This document shows positions 20,629 through 29,586 of a stretch of DNA of 64,000 bases, piece after piece. Both the position numbers and the translations under genes were made by a program. The stretch is taken from NCBI RefSeq assembly GCF_001742145.1, contig NZ_CP015749.1, forward strand, positions 3,596,001 through 3,660,000, read 5' to 3'. Every line of letters starts with the position of its first letter. Position 1 is the stretch's first letter. A model generated the notes under the pieces. It was not told where the DNA came from, ran no database searches, and worked only from the letters and a program-made list of their open reading frames with translations. The DNA is from Pectobacterium parmentieri. GTDB taxonomy: Bacteria; Pseudomonadota; Gammaproteobacteria; Enterobacterales; Enterobacteriaceae.

Positions 20629-22767
20629 GTGAAACCAGTTGTGATTAAACGGGACGGTTGCCAGGTGCCTTTTGATGAAGTTCGTATCAAAGAGGCGGTC
20701 GAACGCGCGGCACGTGCAGCCGATGTCAATGATGCAGACTACTGTGCAACGGTGGCCTGTGCGGTCGCTCAACAAATGCAGGATAAATCGCGTGTGGATA
20801 TCCGCGATATTCAGGATGCGGTCGAAAATCTGCTGATGTCTGGCAACTATAAGCAACTGGCGCGTACCTACATCGAATACCGTCATGACCGAGATATTGC
20901 GCGTGAACGCCACGGTCGCCTGAATCAGGAAATTCGCGGTCTGGTCGAGCAGAGCAACATGGCGCTGCTGAACGAGAACGCCAACAAAGACAGTAAAGTG
21001 ATCCCAACCCAGCGCGATCTGCTGGCGGGTATCGTCGCTAAGCATTACGCCAAACAGTACATCCTGCCGCGTGATGTGGTGCTGGCACACGAACGCGGTG
21101 AGATTCACTATCACGACCTCGACTACTCGCCGTTTTTCCCGATGTTCAACTGCATGCTGATCGACCTGAACGGCATGCTGACCAACGGCTTCAAAATGGG
21201 CAATGCGGAAATTGAGCCACCGAAGTCGATCTCAACCGCTACCGCTGTCACCGCGCAGATTATCGCGCAGGTCGCCAGCCACATTTATGGCGGCACCACC
21301 ATTAACCGTATTGATGAAATTCTGGCCCCGTTCGTCACCGCCAGCCATGCAAAGCACAAAGCGGTGGCGGAAGAGTGGAAGATCCCAGATGCAGAAAACT
21401 ATGCCCGAACCCGCACCGAAAAAGAGTGCTACGACGCCTTTCAGTCACTGGAATATGAAGTCAACACACTGCACACCGCGAACGGCCAGACGCCGTTCGT
21501 CACCTTTGGCTTCGGGCTTGGCACCTGCTGGGAATCGCGTCTGATTCAGGAATCCATCCTGCGCAACCGCATTGCCGGGCTGGGTAAAAATCACAAAACC
21601 GCAGTATTCCCGAAACTGGTCTTCGCTATCCGCGACGGCCTGAACCATAAAGCAGGCGATGCGAATTACGATATCAAGCAGCTCGCGCTAGAGTGCGCCA
21701 GCAAACGCATGTATCCCGATATCCTGAACTACGATCAGGTCGTCAAGGTCACCGGTTCGTTCAAAACGCCAATGGGCTGCCGCAGCTTCCTCGGCGTCTA
21801 TGAAGAAGACGGCCAGCAGATTCACGACGGTCGTAATAATCTGGGCGTCATCAGCTTGAACCTGCCACGTATTGCGCTTGAAGCCGAGGGCAATGAAGAC
21901 CGCTTCTGGACGCTGCTCGATCAGCGTCTGACGTTGGCGAAGAAAGCACTGATGACGCGCATTGCGCGGCTGGAAAGCGTGAAAGCGCGTGTCGCGCCGA
22001 TCCTGTATATGGAAGGTGCCTGCGGCGTGCGCTTAAACGCGGACGACAGCATCGCAGACATCTTCAAAAACGGACGCGCCTCAATTTCACTGGGCTATAT
22101 CGGCCTGCATGAAACCATCAATGCGCTTTTCGGTAGCCAAACACACGTGTTTGATGATGAAGCGCTGCGAGCCAAAGCCGTCGCCGTTATCGCTCGTCTG
22201 AAAGCCGCCACCGAGCAGTGGAAAGACGAAACGGGTTACGGATTCAGTCTGTACAGCACGCCGAGCGAGAACCTGTGCGATCGCTTCTGTCGCCTGGATA
22301 CCGCCGAATTTGGCGTCGTACAGGGCGTGACGGACAAAGGTTATTACACCAATAGCTTCCACCTCGATGTAGAGAAGAAGGTGAATCCTTACCAGAAAAT
22401 CGACTTTGAGCTGCCCTATCCGCCGATGGCTAACGGTGGGTTCATTTGCTACGGCGAGTACCCGAACCTACAGCACAACCTCAAAGCGCTGGAAGACGTG
22501 TGGGATTATAGCTACACCCGCGTGCCTTACTACGGTACCAACACGCCGATCGACGAATGCTATGAGTGTGGCTTCACCGGTGAATTCGAGTGCACCAGTA
22601 AAGGCTTCACCTGCCCGAAATGCGGTAACCACGATTCGGCTCGCGTTTCCGTGACGCGCCGCGTATGCGGCTATCTCGGTAGCCCGGATGCACGCCCGTT
22701 CAACGCCGGTAAGCAGGAAGAAGTTAAACGCCGGATTAAGCATCTGGGTAACGGTCAACTGGGATGA
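20629..22767 (+). CDS. nrdD: Anaerobic ribonucleoside-triphosphate reductase
   Basis: Class III reductase that makes dNTPs without oxygen using a glycyl radical. It is 712 aa, identical in length to E. coli NrdD. GTG start at 20629 with AGAGGA upstream. N-terminal ATP-cone (VIKRDGCQVPFDEVRIKEAV) for allosteric control. C-terminal zinc site (CYECGF ... CPKCG) and the radical loop RVCGYLGSPDARPF with the radical glycine. nrdG follows after 81 bp. FNR, NrdR and DnaA sites precede it. Confidence 0.98.
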   Translation: MKPVVIKRDGCQVPFDEVRIKEAVERAARAADVNDADYCATVACAVAQQMQDKSRVDIRDIQDAVENLLMSGNYKQLARTYIEYRHDRDIARERHGRLNQEIRGLVEQSNMALLNENANKDSKVIPTQRDLLAGIVAKHYAKQYILPRDVVLAHERGEIHYHDLDYSPFFPMFNCMLIDLNGMLTNGFKMGNAEIEPPKSISTATAVTAQIIAQVASHIYGGTTINRIDEILAPFVTASHAKHKAVAEEWKIPDAENYARTRTEKECYDAFQSLEYEVNTLHTANGQTPFVTFGFGLGTCWESRLIQESILRNRIAGLGKNHKTAVFPKLVFAIRDGLNHKAGDANYDIKQLALECASKRMYPDILNYDQVVKVTGSFKTPMGCRSFLGVYEEDGQQIHDGRNNLGVISLNLPRIALEAEGNEDRFWTLLDQRLTLAKKALMTRIARLESVKARVAPILYMEGACGVRLNADDSIADIFKNGRASISLGYIGLHETINALFGSQTHVFDDEALRAKAVAVIARLKAATEQWKDETGYGFSLYSTPSENLCDRFCRLDTAEFGVVQGVTDKGYYTNSFHLDVEKKVNPYQKIDFELPYPPMANGGFICYGEYPNLQHNLKALEDVWDYSYTRVPYYGTNTPIDECYECGFTGEFECTSKGFTCPKCGNHDSARVSVTRRVCGYLGSPDARPFNAGKQEEVKRRIKHLGNGQLG

Positions 22768-22848
22768 TCCCTTCTGGGTCGCAGCAATGCGGCCCACCTT
22801 TCGCGGCACCGTTAGCACACGCCCGCTTCATAACATGGGCTCTACCGT

Positions 22849-23313
22849 ATGAATTACCACCAATATTATCCCGTTGATGTAGTCAACGGCCCCGGCACTC
22901 GCTGCACGCTGTTTGTCGCTGGCTGTGTGCATGAATGTGTTGGGTGCTACAACAAAAGCACCTGGCGACTGAACTCCGGTCAGCCGTTTACGCAGGAACA
23001 GGAAGACCAGATCATCGCCGACCTTCAGGATACAGCGGTTCCACGTCAGGGAATTTCACTGTCTGGCGGCGATCCGCTTCACCCACAAAATGTGCCTGAT
23101 ATTCTGCGGCTGGTCGAACGTATCCGTGCGGAATGCCCAGGCAAAGATATCTGGGTTTGGACCGGCTACGTGCTGGCAGACATCACGCCGGAACAACAGC
23201 AGGTGGTCGATCTCATCAACGTATTAGTCGATGGAAAATTTGTGCAAGATCTGAAAGATCCCGCACTGATTTGGCGCGGCAGCAGCAATCAGGTTGTCCA
23301 CCGCCTGCGTTGA
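22849..23313 (+). CDS. nrdG: Anaerobic ribonucleotide reductase activating protein
   Basis: Radical SAM activase that installs the glycyl radical on NrdD. It is 154 aa. The cluster motif CVHECVGCYN (CxxxCxxC) is near residue 26, followed by GISLSGGDPLHPQN, the SAM-binding GGDP motif. It is co-directional with nrdD and presumably co-transcribed. Confidence 0.98.
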   Translation: MNYHQYYPVDVVNGPGTRCTLFVAGCVHECVGCYNKSTWRLNSGQPFTQEQEDQIIADLQDTAVPRQGISLSGGDPLHPQNVPDILRLVERIRAECPGKDIWVWTGYVLADITPEQQQVVDLINVLVDGKFVQDLKDPALIWRGSSNQVVHRLR

Positions 23314-23324
23314 TCGATAAAGAG

Positions 23325-23978
23325 CTACTGAAGCGGTTGCCACTGACCTAGCGAACGTAATTGATCGGATTCCAGTACCGTCACCCGCGCTTTTGGCTCT
23401 GGCGAGAACGCCTGATTCAACAACGCCTGCGCCACCGTTTTCCCCTCAATCGCCCGCCACTTCGCCGGAAACAGGCGAAACAGCGGCGCGGCAAGGCTCT
23501 CCAGTGTGCGACTGTCCTCTCTTTCCCCCAGCAGCATCGACGGCTGTGCCAATGTCAGATGCTGCCAGCCCTGCTGACGCAGCGATTTTTCCGTTTCCCC
23601 TTTCACTCGCGAGTAGAAGAAAGGCGATGTTGCATTCGCGCTCAGTGAACTGACCACCAAAAGGTGCGTCGCGCCCAGCGCGAGCGCTACTTTTGATCCT
23701 TCCACGACCAGCGTGTAATCCACATAGCGGAAAGCCTGCTTACTGCCTGCCGTCTTGAGCGTCGACCCCAGGCAACAAAATGCAATATCGACAGGCTCAG
23801 TCAACTGCGCCAGTGCGGCAGACAGATCGGTGTTGTACGGATTGACTACTTTATCAGAAAGCATTAACGGTTTACGGGTCGGCGCATAGATCGTCTCTAC
23901 CCGGTTATTAACTTTCAGCAGTTCTAACAGTTCGTGTCCCACTAACCCCGTTGCACCTAATAACAGTACCTGGCTCAT
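23325..23978 (-). CDS. NAD(P)H-binding atypical short-chain dehydrogenase
   Basis: Protein of 217 aa with an N-terminal Rossmann motif LLLGATGLVGHELL (GxxGxxG). It also has FCCLGSTLKTAGSKQAFRYVD, VVSSLSANATSPFFYSRVKGETE (YxxxK) and QPSMLLG. This resembles the HTATIP2/TIP30-like atypical SDR group found in many enterobacteria. The substrate is unknown. It ends convergently 11 bp from nrdG and is followed upstream by two further minus-strand genes. Confidence 0.85.
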   Translation of the reverse strand: MSQVLLLGATGLVGHELLELLKVNNRVETIYAPTRKPLMLSDKVVNPYNTDLSAALAQLTEPVDIAFCCLGSTLKTAGSKQAFRYVDYTLVVEGSKVALALGATHLLVVSSLSANATSPFFYSRVKGETEKSLRQQGWQHLTLAQPSMLLGEREDSRTLESLAAPLFRLFPAKWRAIEGKTVAQALLNQAFSPEPKARVTVLESDQLRSLGQWQPLQ

Positions 23979-24004
23979 CCGTTTTCCCCCTTGCTTTGCG
24001 TCTT

Positions 24005-24511
<507 letters not shown>

Positions 24512-24958
24512 TCAATCGATTTTCTGAACGAACGTATCCTGCCCGACCAATCGTTGGCCTTGCGCAGAATGCGGCAACATGGCTTGCAGAGGCTGGCCAG
24601 TACGCTTATCCAATAACAGGGAGTGAGATTCCCCTTCAGCAAATAGCTGCTGTTCGCCCCACTGACGTAGCGCCACAACGAGTGGGAAGAGCTGTTCACC
24701 TTTTGGCGTCAGAACATATTCCTGATAGGCCGAGCTTTCGGAAACGGGCTGAACGGACAAAATGCCCTCGTCAACCAGGGTACGCAAACGGTCGGTAAGA
24801 ATATTTTTGGCAACGCCCAAACTGCGCTGAAAATCGCTGAAACGGCGGCGATTATCGAAAGCATCGCGGATAATCAGCAATGTCCAACGATCGCCAACGG
24901 CATCCAGCGCGCGCGCGACGGGGCACACATCCTCTTTCAGACTTTTGCGCTTCACCAT
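24512..24958 (-). CDS. HxlR family winged-helix regulator
   Basis: MarR/HxlR-type transcription factor of 148 aa. It has the HxlR signature CPVARALDAVGDRWTLLIIRDAF (conserved N-terminal Cys), RRFSDFQRSLGVAKNILTDRLRTLVDEGI and a YVLTPKGEQL wing. Many members sense electrophiles through the cysteine. It is divergent from an MFS transporter gene; two matching 19-bp palindromes lie in the 140-bp gap, suggesting it controls both directions. Confidence 0.92.
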   Translation of the reverse strand: MVKRKSLKEDVCPVARALDAVGDRWTLLIIRDAFDNRRRFSDFQRSLGVAKNILTDRLRTLVDEGILSVQPVSESSAYQEYVLTPKGEQLFPLVVALRQWGEQQLFAEGESHSLLLDKRTGQPLQAMLPHSAQGQRLVGQDTFVQKID

Positions 24959-25032
24959 ACCTATTTCCTCCCCTTTTTCCTGTTCATCCTGCCTGCCTTA
25001 TCCACAAGCTGAAAAACCGACCGTTCATTTTT

Positions 25033-25088
25033 TGGTTGCAGAGTAAAACCAGATCGCCCATGCTTCAACTGGTTTTATTTTGAAACCA
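25033..25088. promoter_or_regulatory. Two 19-bp palindromes, candidate HxlR operators
   Basis: 25033-25051 and 25070-25088 both have the form TGGTT-N9-AACCA, 37 bp apart start to start, in the gap between the divergent regulator and transporter genes. A repeated palindrome in such a gap is the usual picture for an autoregulated local regulator; binding is inferred. Confidence 0.6.
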
Positions 25089-25097
25089 AAATGAGTA

Positions 25098-26384
25098 ATG
25101 AAAGCCAATATTATGAAAAATAGTCCTATTCATACCACGTCATCCGTCACTGAATATGATCTTTACAGCAAAAGGCTACCTGCGCAGACGGGATTACCGC
25201 GCGCGTTAGTGCTGCTGTTTGCCTGTGCCAGCGCTCTCAGTGTCGCCAATGTTTATTACGCACAGCCACTGCTGGATGCGTTATCGGTAGATTTTCACAT
25301 CAGTATCGCCGCCGTTGGCGGTGTGATGACAGCAACACAGCTTGGCTGTGCGCTGGCGTTAATTCTGCTAGTGCCGCTGGGCGACATCCTCAATCGACGC
25401 TATTTGATGTTGGCCCAGTTAAGTCTGCTCATCGTGGCGCTGATTGCCGTTGGACTAGCCACCACATCCCTGTATTTATTGATCGGCATGCTAGCCGTGG
25501 GCATGTTCGGCACGGCCATGACTCAGGGCCTGATTGCTTATGCCGCGACGGCTGCTGCACCGCAGGAGCGTGGGCGCGTTGTGGGTGCAGCGCAGGGAGG
25601 CGTGGTGATTGGGCTTTTGCTGGCTCGCGTACTGTCCGGTTTCATCGCCGATATAGCAGGCTGGCGCAGCGTGTATTTTTTCTCCGCGCTACTAATGCTA
25701 CTGCTTGCCGTATTTCTGTGGCGTGCACTACCACATCAGCCGCCAGCCCAGCAGCGCCCACACTATTCCGCGCTGCTGCTTTCGATGCTGATCCTGCTGC
25801 GTAAAGAACGCGTGTTGCAAATACGCGGCATCATCGCTCTATTGATGTTTGCTGCCCTGAGCATTTTTTGGAGCGCACTGGTTCTGCTGCTGAGTCGCGA
25901 ACCCTATTTCTTTTCTCATACAGTTATCGGTGCGTTTGGTCTGGTGGGTATTCTCGGCGCACTGGCGGCAGTGAAAGCAGGCTCGCTGGCCGATAAAGGC
26001 CGCGAACAGTGGCTCAGCGGTATCGCCCTATTATTGCTTCTGGCATCGTGGCTACCGCTGTGGCTGGCCCCTTATTCTCTCTTCGCATTAGTCGTCGGTA
26101 TCATCGCCCTCGATCTGGGCGGACAGGCCATTCACGTGACCAACCAAAGCATGATTTTCAAGACTCACCCTGATGCACACAGCCGTCTGGTTGGCTGCTA
26201 TATGCTGTTTTATAGCATCGGCAGCGGGCTTGGCGCGATGGCAACGACGGTGGCGTATGACGCTGCCGGTTGGTCAGGCGTATGCTTTCTTGGTGCCGCA
26301 GTCAGTCTGCTGGCCTTACTCTTCTGGAAAATAACGCGGCACATTTCAGCGTCGCCACCGGCAGCATTCACACCGTCGAGATAA
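25098..26384 (+). CDS. MFS transporter, DHA1-like efflux family
   Basis: Inner-membrane transporter of 428 aa with about twelve hydrophobic segments. Loop motif A appears as LVPLGDILNRRYLM after helix 2. The first helix carries NVYYAQPLLDALS, typical of a group of putative arabinose or drug exporters in this family. Start at 25098 or 25113 cannot be decided. It is divergent from the HxlR regulator and followed 30 bp later by a PLP decarboxylase gene, so it may export or import the amine or amino acid handled by that enzyme (inference). Confidence 0.88.
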   Translation: MKANIMKNSPIHTTSSVTEYDLYSKRLPAQTGLPRALVLLFACASALSVANVYYAQPLLDALSVDFHISIAAVGGVMTATQLGCALALILLVPLGDILNRRYLMLAQLSLLIVALIAVGLATTSLYLLIGMLAVGMFGTAMTQGLIAYAATAAAPQERGRVVGAAQGGVVIGLLLARVLSGFIADIAGWRSVYFFSALLMLLLAVFLWRALPHQPPAQQRPHYSALLLSMLILLRKERVLQIRGIIALLMFAALSIFWSALVLLLSREPYFFSHTVIGAFGLVGILGALAAVKAGSLADKGREQWLSGIALLLLLASWLPLWLAPYSLFALVVGIIALDLGGQAIHVTNQSMIFKTHPDAHSRLVGCYMLFYSIGSGLGAMATTVAYDAAGWSGVCFLGAAVSLLALLFWKITRHISASPPAAFTPSR

Positions 26385-26414
26385 CAAAAAATGATTATTG
26401 ATGAAGGAAAAACC

Positions 26415-27767
26415 ATGAGCGAATTGACATTACTGGCCGATGCCGATGAGCGCGGCCGACGTTATTTGGTAGAGAATGCACAGCGTCGGGTTTTCCCCGA
26501 TGCAGAGGCTCTCGCGGCGCTGGCGCGTTTTGATGAGGCGTTGCCTCAACAGGGTTTTTCGGCTGAAGACACTCTGACGCTACTGGATGAGGTCGGTTCA
26601 CCGGCCACCACTGCATCCAATGGCCCAAACTATTTCGGCTTTGTTATCGGTGCAGCATTACCGATTGCCGCCGCCTCCGAGCGATTGATGATCGCCTGGG
26701 ATCAGTGCGCCTCCACCTTTGATAATTCACCAATATCAGCCACGCTGGAACGCCTCACCAGCCGTTGGGTGCTCGACGCCCTGAACTTACCAAAAGAAAG
26801 CGCCGTTGGATTCGGCACCAGCGCCACCGCCTGCACGCTTTCCTGCCTGGCGGCCGCGCGTCGTGCTCTTCTGGCAAAACAGGGCTGGGATTTTGACAAC
26901 GATGGGCTGATCGGCGCACCTGAAATTAAGGTCGTGATTTCGGAACTGACGCACATCACCGTGAAGAAAGCGCTACGCGTACTCGGCTTTGGACTACGCC
27001 ATATCATCGTCACACCTGTTAATGCGTTTGGACAGATCGATGTGACACAGCTTCCTCCGCTCAACGAGCGCATGATTCTTTGTTTGCAGGCCGGTGAGGT
27101 AAACACGGGCGAGTTCGATGATTTTGCGCAGATCATTCCAACCGCTAAAGCAGCGGGTGCCTGGGTTCACGTTGATGGCGCATTCGGGCTATGGGCCAGA
27201 GCTTCATCCCACTCAGCGCTCACAGAGGGTATCGAGCTGGCCGACAGTTGGACAACGGACGCGCATAAATGGCTGAACACTCCTTACGACTGTGCGATGG
27301 CAATTTGCCGCAGTGCGGACGTGTTAGCCGAGGCAATGAACGCTGATGCGGTTTACTCAAGTGCGGCACGCGATGCCCAGAAGAATCTAACGCTCGAATT
27401 TTCCCGTCGCCCACGCGGGATCCCCGTGTGGGCGGTGCTACGCACGCTGGGGCGTGATGGTGTAGCTGAGATGATCGAACGGCACTGCCAACAGGCAACG
27501 TTAATCGCCGAGGGCCTGCGCCATGCGGGTTTTGAAATATTAAATCGGGTGGTACTCAATCAGGTTCTGCTGCGTGGGGAAACCGACGGTCAAACGACAG
27601 CAATACGGGAGACGTTACAGGCTTCGGGCAAGGCATGGTTTGGCGGCAGCGTCTGGCAAGGGCGTCCAGCATTGCGTATCAGCGTGTCATCCTGGCGCAC
27701 ACAGGACGACAACGTGCAGGCGCTCATCACGCTGCTGACGGAAATCAAAGCTCAGACCCAACGCTGA
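26415..27767 (+). CDS. PLP-dependent group II decarboxylase family enzyme
   Basis: Pyridoxal-phosphate enzyme of 450 aa. Start at 26415 follows AAGGA. Motifs: GFGTSATACTLSCL (phosphate-binding), THITVKKAL, WVHVDGAFGLWA (PLP-ring Asp) and TDAHKWLNTPYDCA (Schiff-base Lys). The family includes aromatic amino acid, glutamate and related decarboxylases; the substrate is not evident. It is probably co-transcribed with the MFS gene and under the HxlR-type regulator. Confidence 0.87.
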   Translation: MSELTLLADADERGRRYLVENAQRRVFPDAEALAALARFDEALPQQGFSAEDTLTLLDEVGSPATTASNGPNYFGFVIGAALPIAAASERLMIAWDQCASTFDNSPISATLERLTSRWVLDALNLPKESAVGFGTSATACTLSCLAAARRALLAKQGWDFDNDGLIGAPEIKVVISELTHITVKKALRVLGFGLRHIIVTPVNAFGQIDVTQLPPLNERMILCLQAGEVNTGEFDDFAQIIPTAKAAGAWVHVDGAFGLWARASSHSALTEGIELADSWTTDAHKWLNTPYDCAMAICRSADVLAEAMNADAVYSSAARDAQKNLTLEFSRRPRGIPVWAVLRTLGRDGVAEMIERHCQQATLIAEGLRHAGFEILNRVVLNQVLLRGETDGQTTAIRETLQASGKAWFGGSVWQGRPALRISVSSWRTQDDNVQALITLLTEIKAQTQR

Positions 27768-27785
27768 TCGCAGCGTAAAACAACG

Positions 27786-27805
27786 CTCCCCGCAAACACG
27801 GGGAG
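27786..27805. terminator. Short GC-rich hairpin after the decarboxylase gene
   Basis: Stem CTCCCCG/CGGGGAG with 6-nt loop, 18 bp past the stop. No T-run, so weak or assisted termination. Confidence 0.45.
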
Positions 27806-27847
27806 AAGATAAAGGACGACGTCATCAGACCATTGCATACCGATGCG

Positions 27848-28306
27848 CTAGACGTAAACGCTAATGCTGGAGACTTGCCCCTGAAAGCGATTCAGCGCCT
27901 CTGCCGCACGTTGCAGGCTTTCGGTATTTTGCACTTCGCTACGGGATGATGCACCCGCAGCACCTTGCTGGATGGTGTCGAAAACATTAATTGGCTGGAA
28001 CACATTAGAAGGCGGCACACTGCCGATATTCTCTCGCGGCGACGAAATAAAACCCAGCAGTGCGGAGCCCTCTTCGCGCCCCAGTTGTCCGCTGCTGACA
28101 AGACCTTCTACCGTTTCATACAGTTCGGCAGGGCTGATGCGGGTAAAATCATAGCGTGTCGTCTGACCAGCAGGAACGGCACCGCTGCCCGCCTGATAAG
28201 GCTGAAGCTGTTCGGACAGCGCCACTTTCTCCGCATGCTCTGTGGAACGCTTCGCCATCACCTGCTGGCTGGCAAAAACGGAGGACTCTGCGGCTTCAAC
28301 TTTCAT
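27848..28306 (-). CDS. Conserved-looking hypothetical protein, unrecognised
   Basis: A 152-aa protein I do not recognise. It has no membrane segment and no signal peptide. The N-terminal 50 residues are polar (SEQLQPYQAGSG). The middle (ISPAELYETVEGLVSSGQLG...SALLGFIS) forms two short helices, and the C-terminal part is rich in Ser, Gln and Asn. Codon usage resembles the core genes. It is bounded by the decarboxylase hairpin and the distal end of CRISPR array 1, and there is no evidence of a CRISPR role. The polar, Ser/Gln-rich composition would also suit a secreted or surface-apparatus protein. Confidence 0.65.
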   Translation of the reverse strand: MKVEAAESSVFASQQVMAKRSTEHAEKVALSEQLQPYQAGSGAVPAGQTTRYDFTRISPAELYETVEGLVSSGQLGREEGSALLGFISSPRENIGSVPPSNVFQPINVFDTIQQGAAGASSRSEVQNTESLQRAAEALNRFQGQVSSISVYV

Positions 28307-28487
28307 ACCACCTCCTTACGGGTAACGTATGGAAGACAAAAAATTATGGATATCGTGCCGCACCAGTACGGTGAGCACAAAAACAGCGTTCTGTAATACT
28401 GACACGCAATTTGCCATCGCGCCAGCTAGAAGCGGGATTTGTCCGCATGCGGGGAATATTTAGACCAACATGCAACAAGGGGTATAA

Positions 28488-29309
28488 CCGTTTATCCCCG
28501 CTGGCGCGGGGAACACGATCTGATTCCGGCAATCACAACATTCAATAACGGTTTATCCCCGCTGGCGCGGGGAACACGCAACTTGCCACGGCAATGCGGC
28601 TTTTCCGCCCGGTTTATCCCCGCTGGCGCGGGGAACACTTCTAGATAAATCACGGTATCTGTCTTTCATGCGGTTTATCCCCGCTGGCGCGGGGAACACA
28701 TATCGCCAAAAAATATGGTTGGATGATGTTCCGGTTTATCCCCGCTGGCGCGGGGAACACTCAGTTAAATCCATAGCGTTAACTCAACAGGACGGTTTAT
28801 CCCCGCTGGCGCGGGGAACACTGCATTGGTAGATTCCGAGAGATCAAAAAAACCGGTTTATCCCCGCTGGCGCGGGGAACACTTGATGAATCCAGTCTTA
28901 GCCAGTCTAGCGCCCGGTTTATCCCCGCTGGCGCGGGGAACACCGGTAGGACATTACCTGAACGGCAGGATCGCGCGGTTTATCCCCGCTGGCGCGGGGA
29001 ACACTCGCGGACGTATTCTTGCAAACCGCGAACCTGCGGTTTATCCCCGCTGGCGCGGGGAACACGCGCTCCCATCTCCACCAAGGGCTCTGATTTCCGG
29101 TTTATCCCCGCTGGCGCGGGGAACACTCTCCAGACGTAAAAAAACCCTCCGGAGAGGGCGGTTTATCCCCGCTGGCGCGGGGAACACTGAGCCACACAGG
29201 GGGCAGTGGAGTACGACACCGGTTTATCCCCGCTGGCGCGGGGAACACTGGGCATGAAACTGGAGCAGTTCAACAACAATCGGTTTATCCCCGCTGGCGC
29301 GGGGAACAC
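28488..29309 (-). CRISPR. CRISPR array 1: 14 repeats, 13 spacers, type I-E
   Basis: 29-bp repeats with strict 61-bp period; every spacer is 32 nt. The plus strand shows the reverse complement of the canonical I-E repeat (starts CGGTTTATCCCCGC, ends GCGGGGAACAC), so transcription is on the minus strand, leftward from the leader at 29310. The leader-distal repeat at 28488 has one substitution (G to C at position 2), as terminal repeats often do. Repeats start at 28488, 28549, 28610, 28671, 28732, 28793, 28854, 28915, 28976, 29037, 29098, 29159, 29220 and 29281. Spacer 3 from the leader (29127-29158) carries an intrinsic terminator. Confidence 0.99.
29127..29158 (-). terminator. Intrinsic terminator inside CRISPR spacer 3 of array 1
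   Basis: Read on the minus strand, the direction of pre-crRNA synthesis, this spacer has a 5-bp GC stem CCCTC/GAGGG closed by a UNCG-type loop (TCCG), immediately followed by seven T. That is a textbook intrinsic terminator. It should reduce transcription of the ten older spacers beyond it. Confidence 0.7.
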
Positions 29310-29455
29310 TCTAAAAGTAGAGGTTTGTTTTATAAAACTTTTTTCAGTAGAGAAAATCCCACCGATTTTTCCATGTTGTTAAATATCGCCAACTTATTGA
29401 TTTTCAATAGATGAAAAAGAGGCTAACAGCAGGCCGTCCAGACCTACCGGCATTC
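29310..29455 (-). promoter_or_regulatory. Leader of CRISPR array 1 with duplicated cas2 3' end
   Basis: These 146 bp align without gaps to 32307-32452 (leader of array 2 plus the end of cas2), with about 13 mismatches by eye. It holds a boxA-like element at 29377-29388 (CGATATTTAACA on the minus strand), a consensus IHF site at 29390-29402 and a TATAAA hexamer about 20 bp from the first repeat. Confidence 0.88.
29394..29455 (-). pseudogene. cas2 3' fragment
   Basis: The last 19 codons (MPVGLDGLLLASFSSIENQ) correspond to the end of the intact Cas2 ([19 protein letters not shown]), followed by the same stop codon. The match stops abruptly at 29455, so only the tail was duplicated with the leader. 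A frame continuing upstream to 29603 is unrelated and not a gene. Confidence 0.85.
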
Positions 29456-29493
29456 CTTTCAATAATTTCTTACAATGCGTCTCAGCCATAAAG

Positions 29494-29517
29494 TAATCCC
29501 TGCTAACGCAGGGATTA
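29494..29517. terminator. Hairpin downstream of higA
   Basis: Perfect 10-bp inverted repeat (29494-29503 with 29508-29517) and a 4-nt loop, 70 bp past the higA stop. No U-run on the minus strand. It may protect the mRNA end or separate the toxin-antitoxin operon from array 1. Confidence 0.5.
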
Positions 29518-29586
29518 TTCAGATAACACTCCAGCACGGCAGTCTTTATTACATGACGCATCATGCTGTACTTGGCAAAAATCGTA

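Noticed and set aside
28439..29257. Plus-strand reading frames rich in VYPRWRGEH and RFIPAGAGNT across array 1
   Set aside because: They are translations of CRISPR repeats; the same happens over array 2 (31526-32411). Repeat periodicity explains them.
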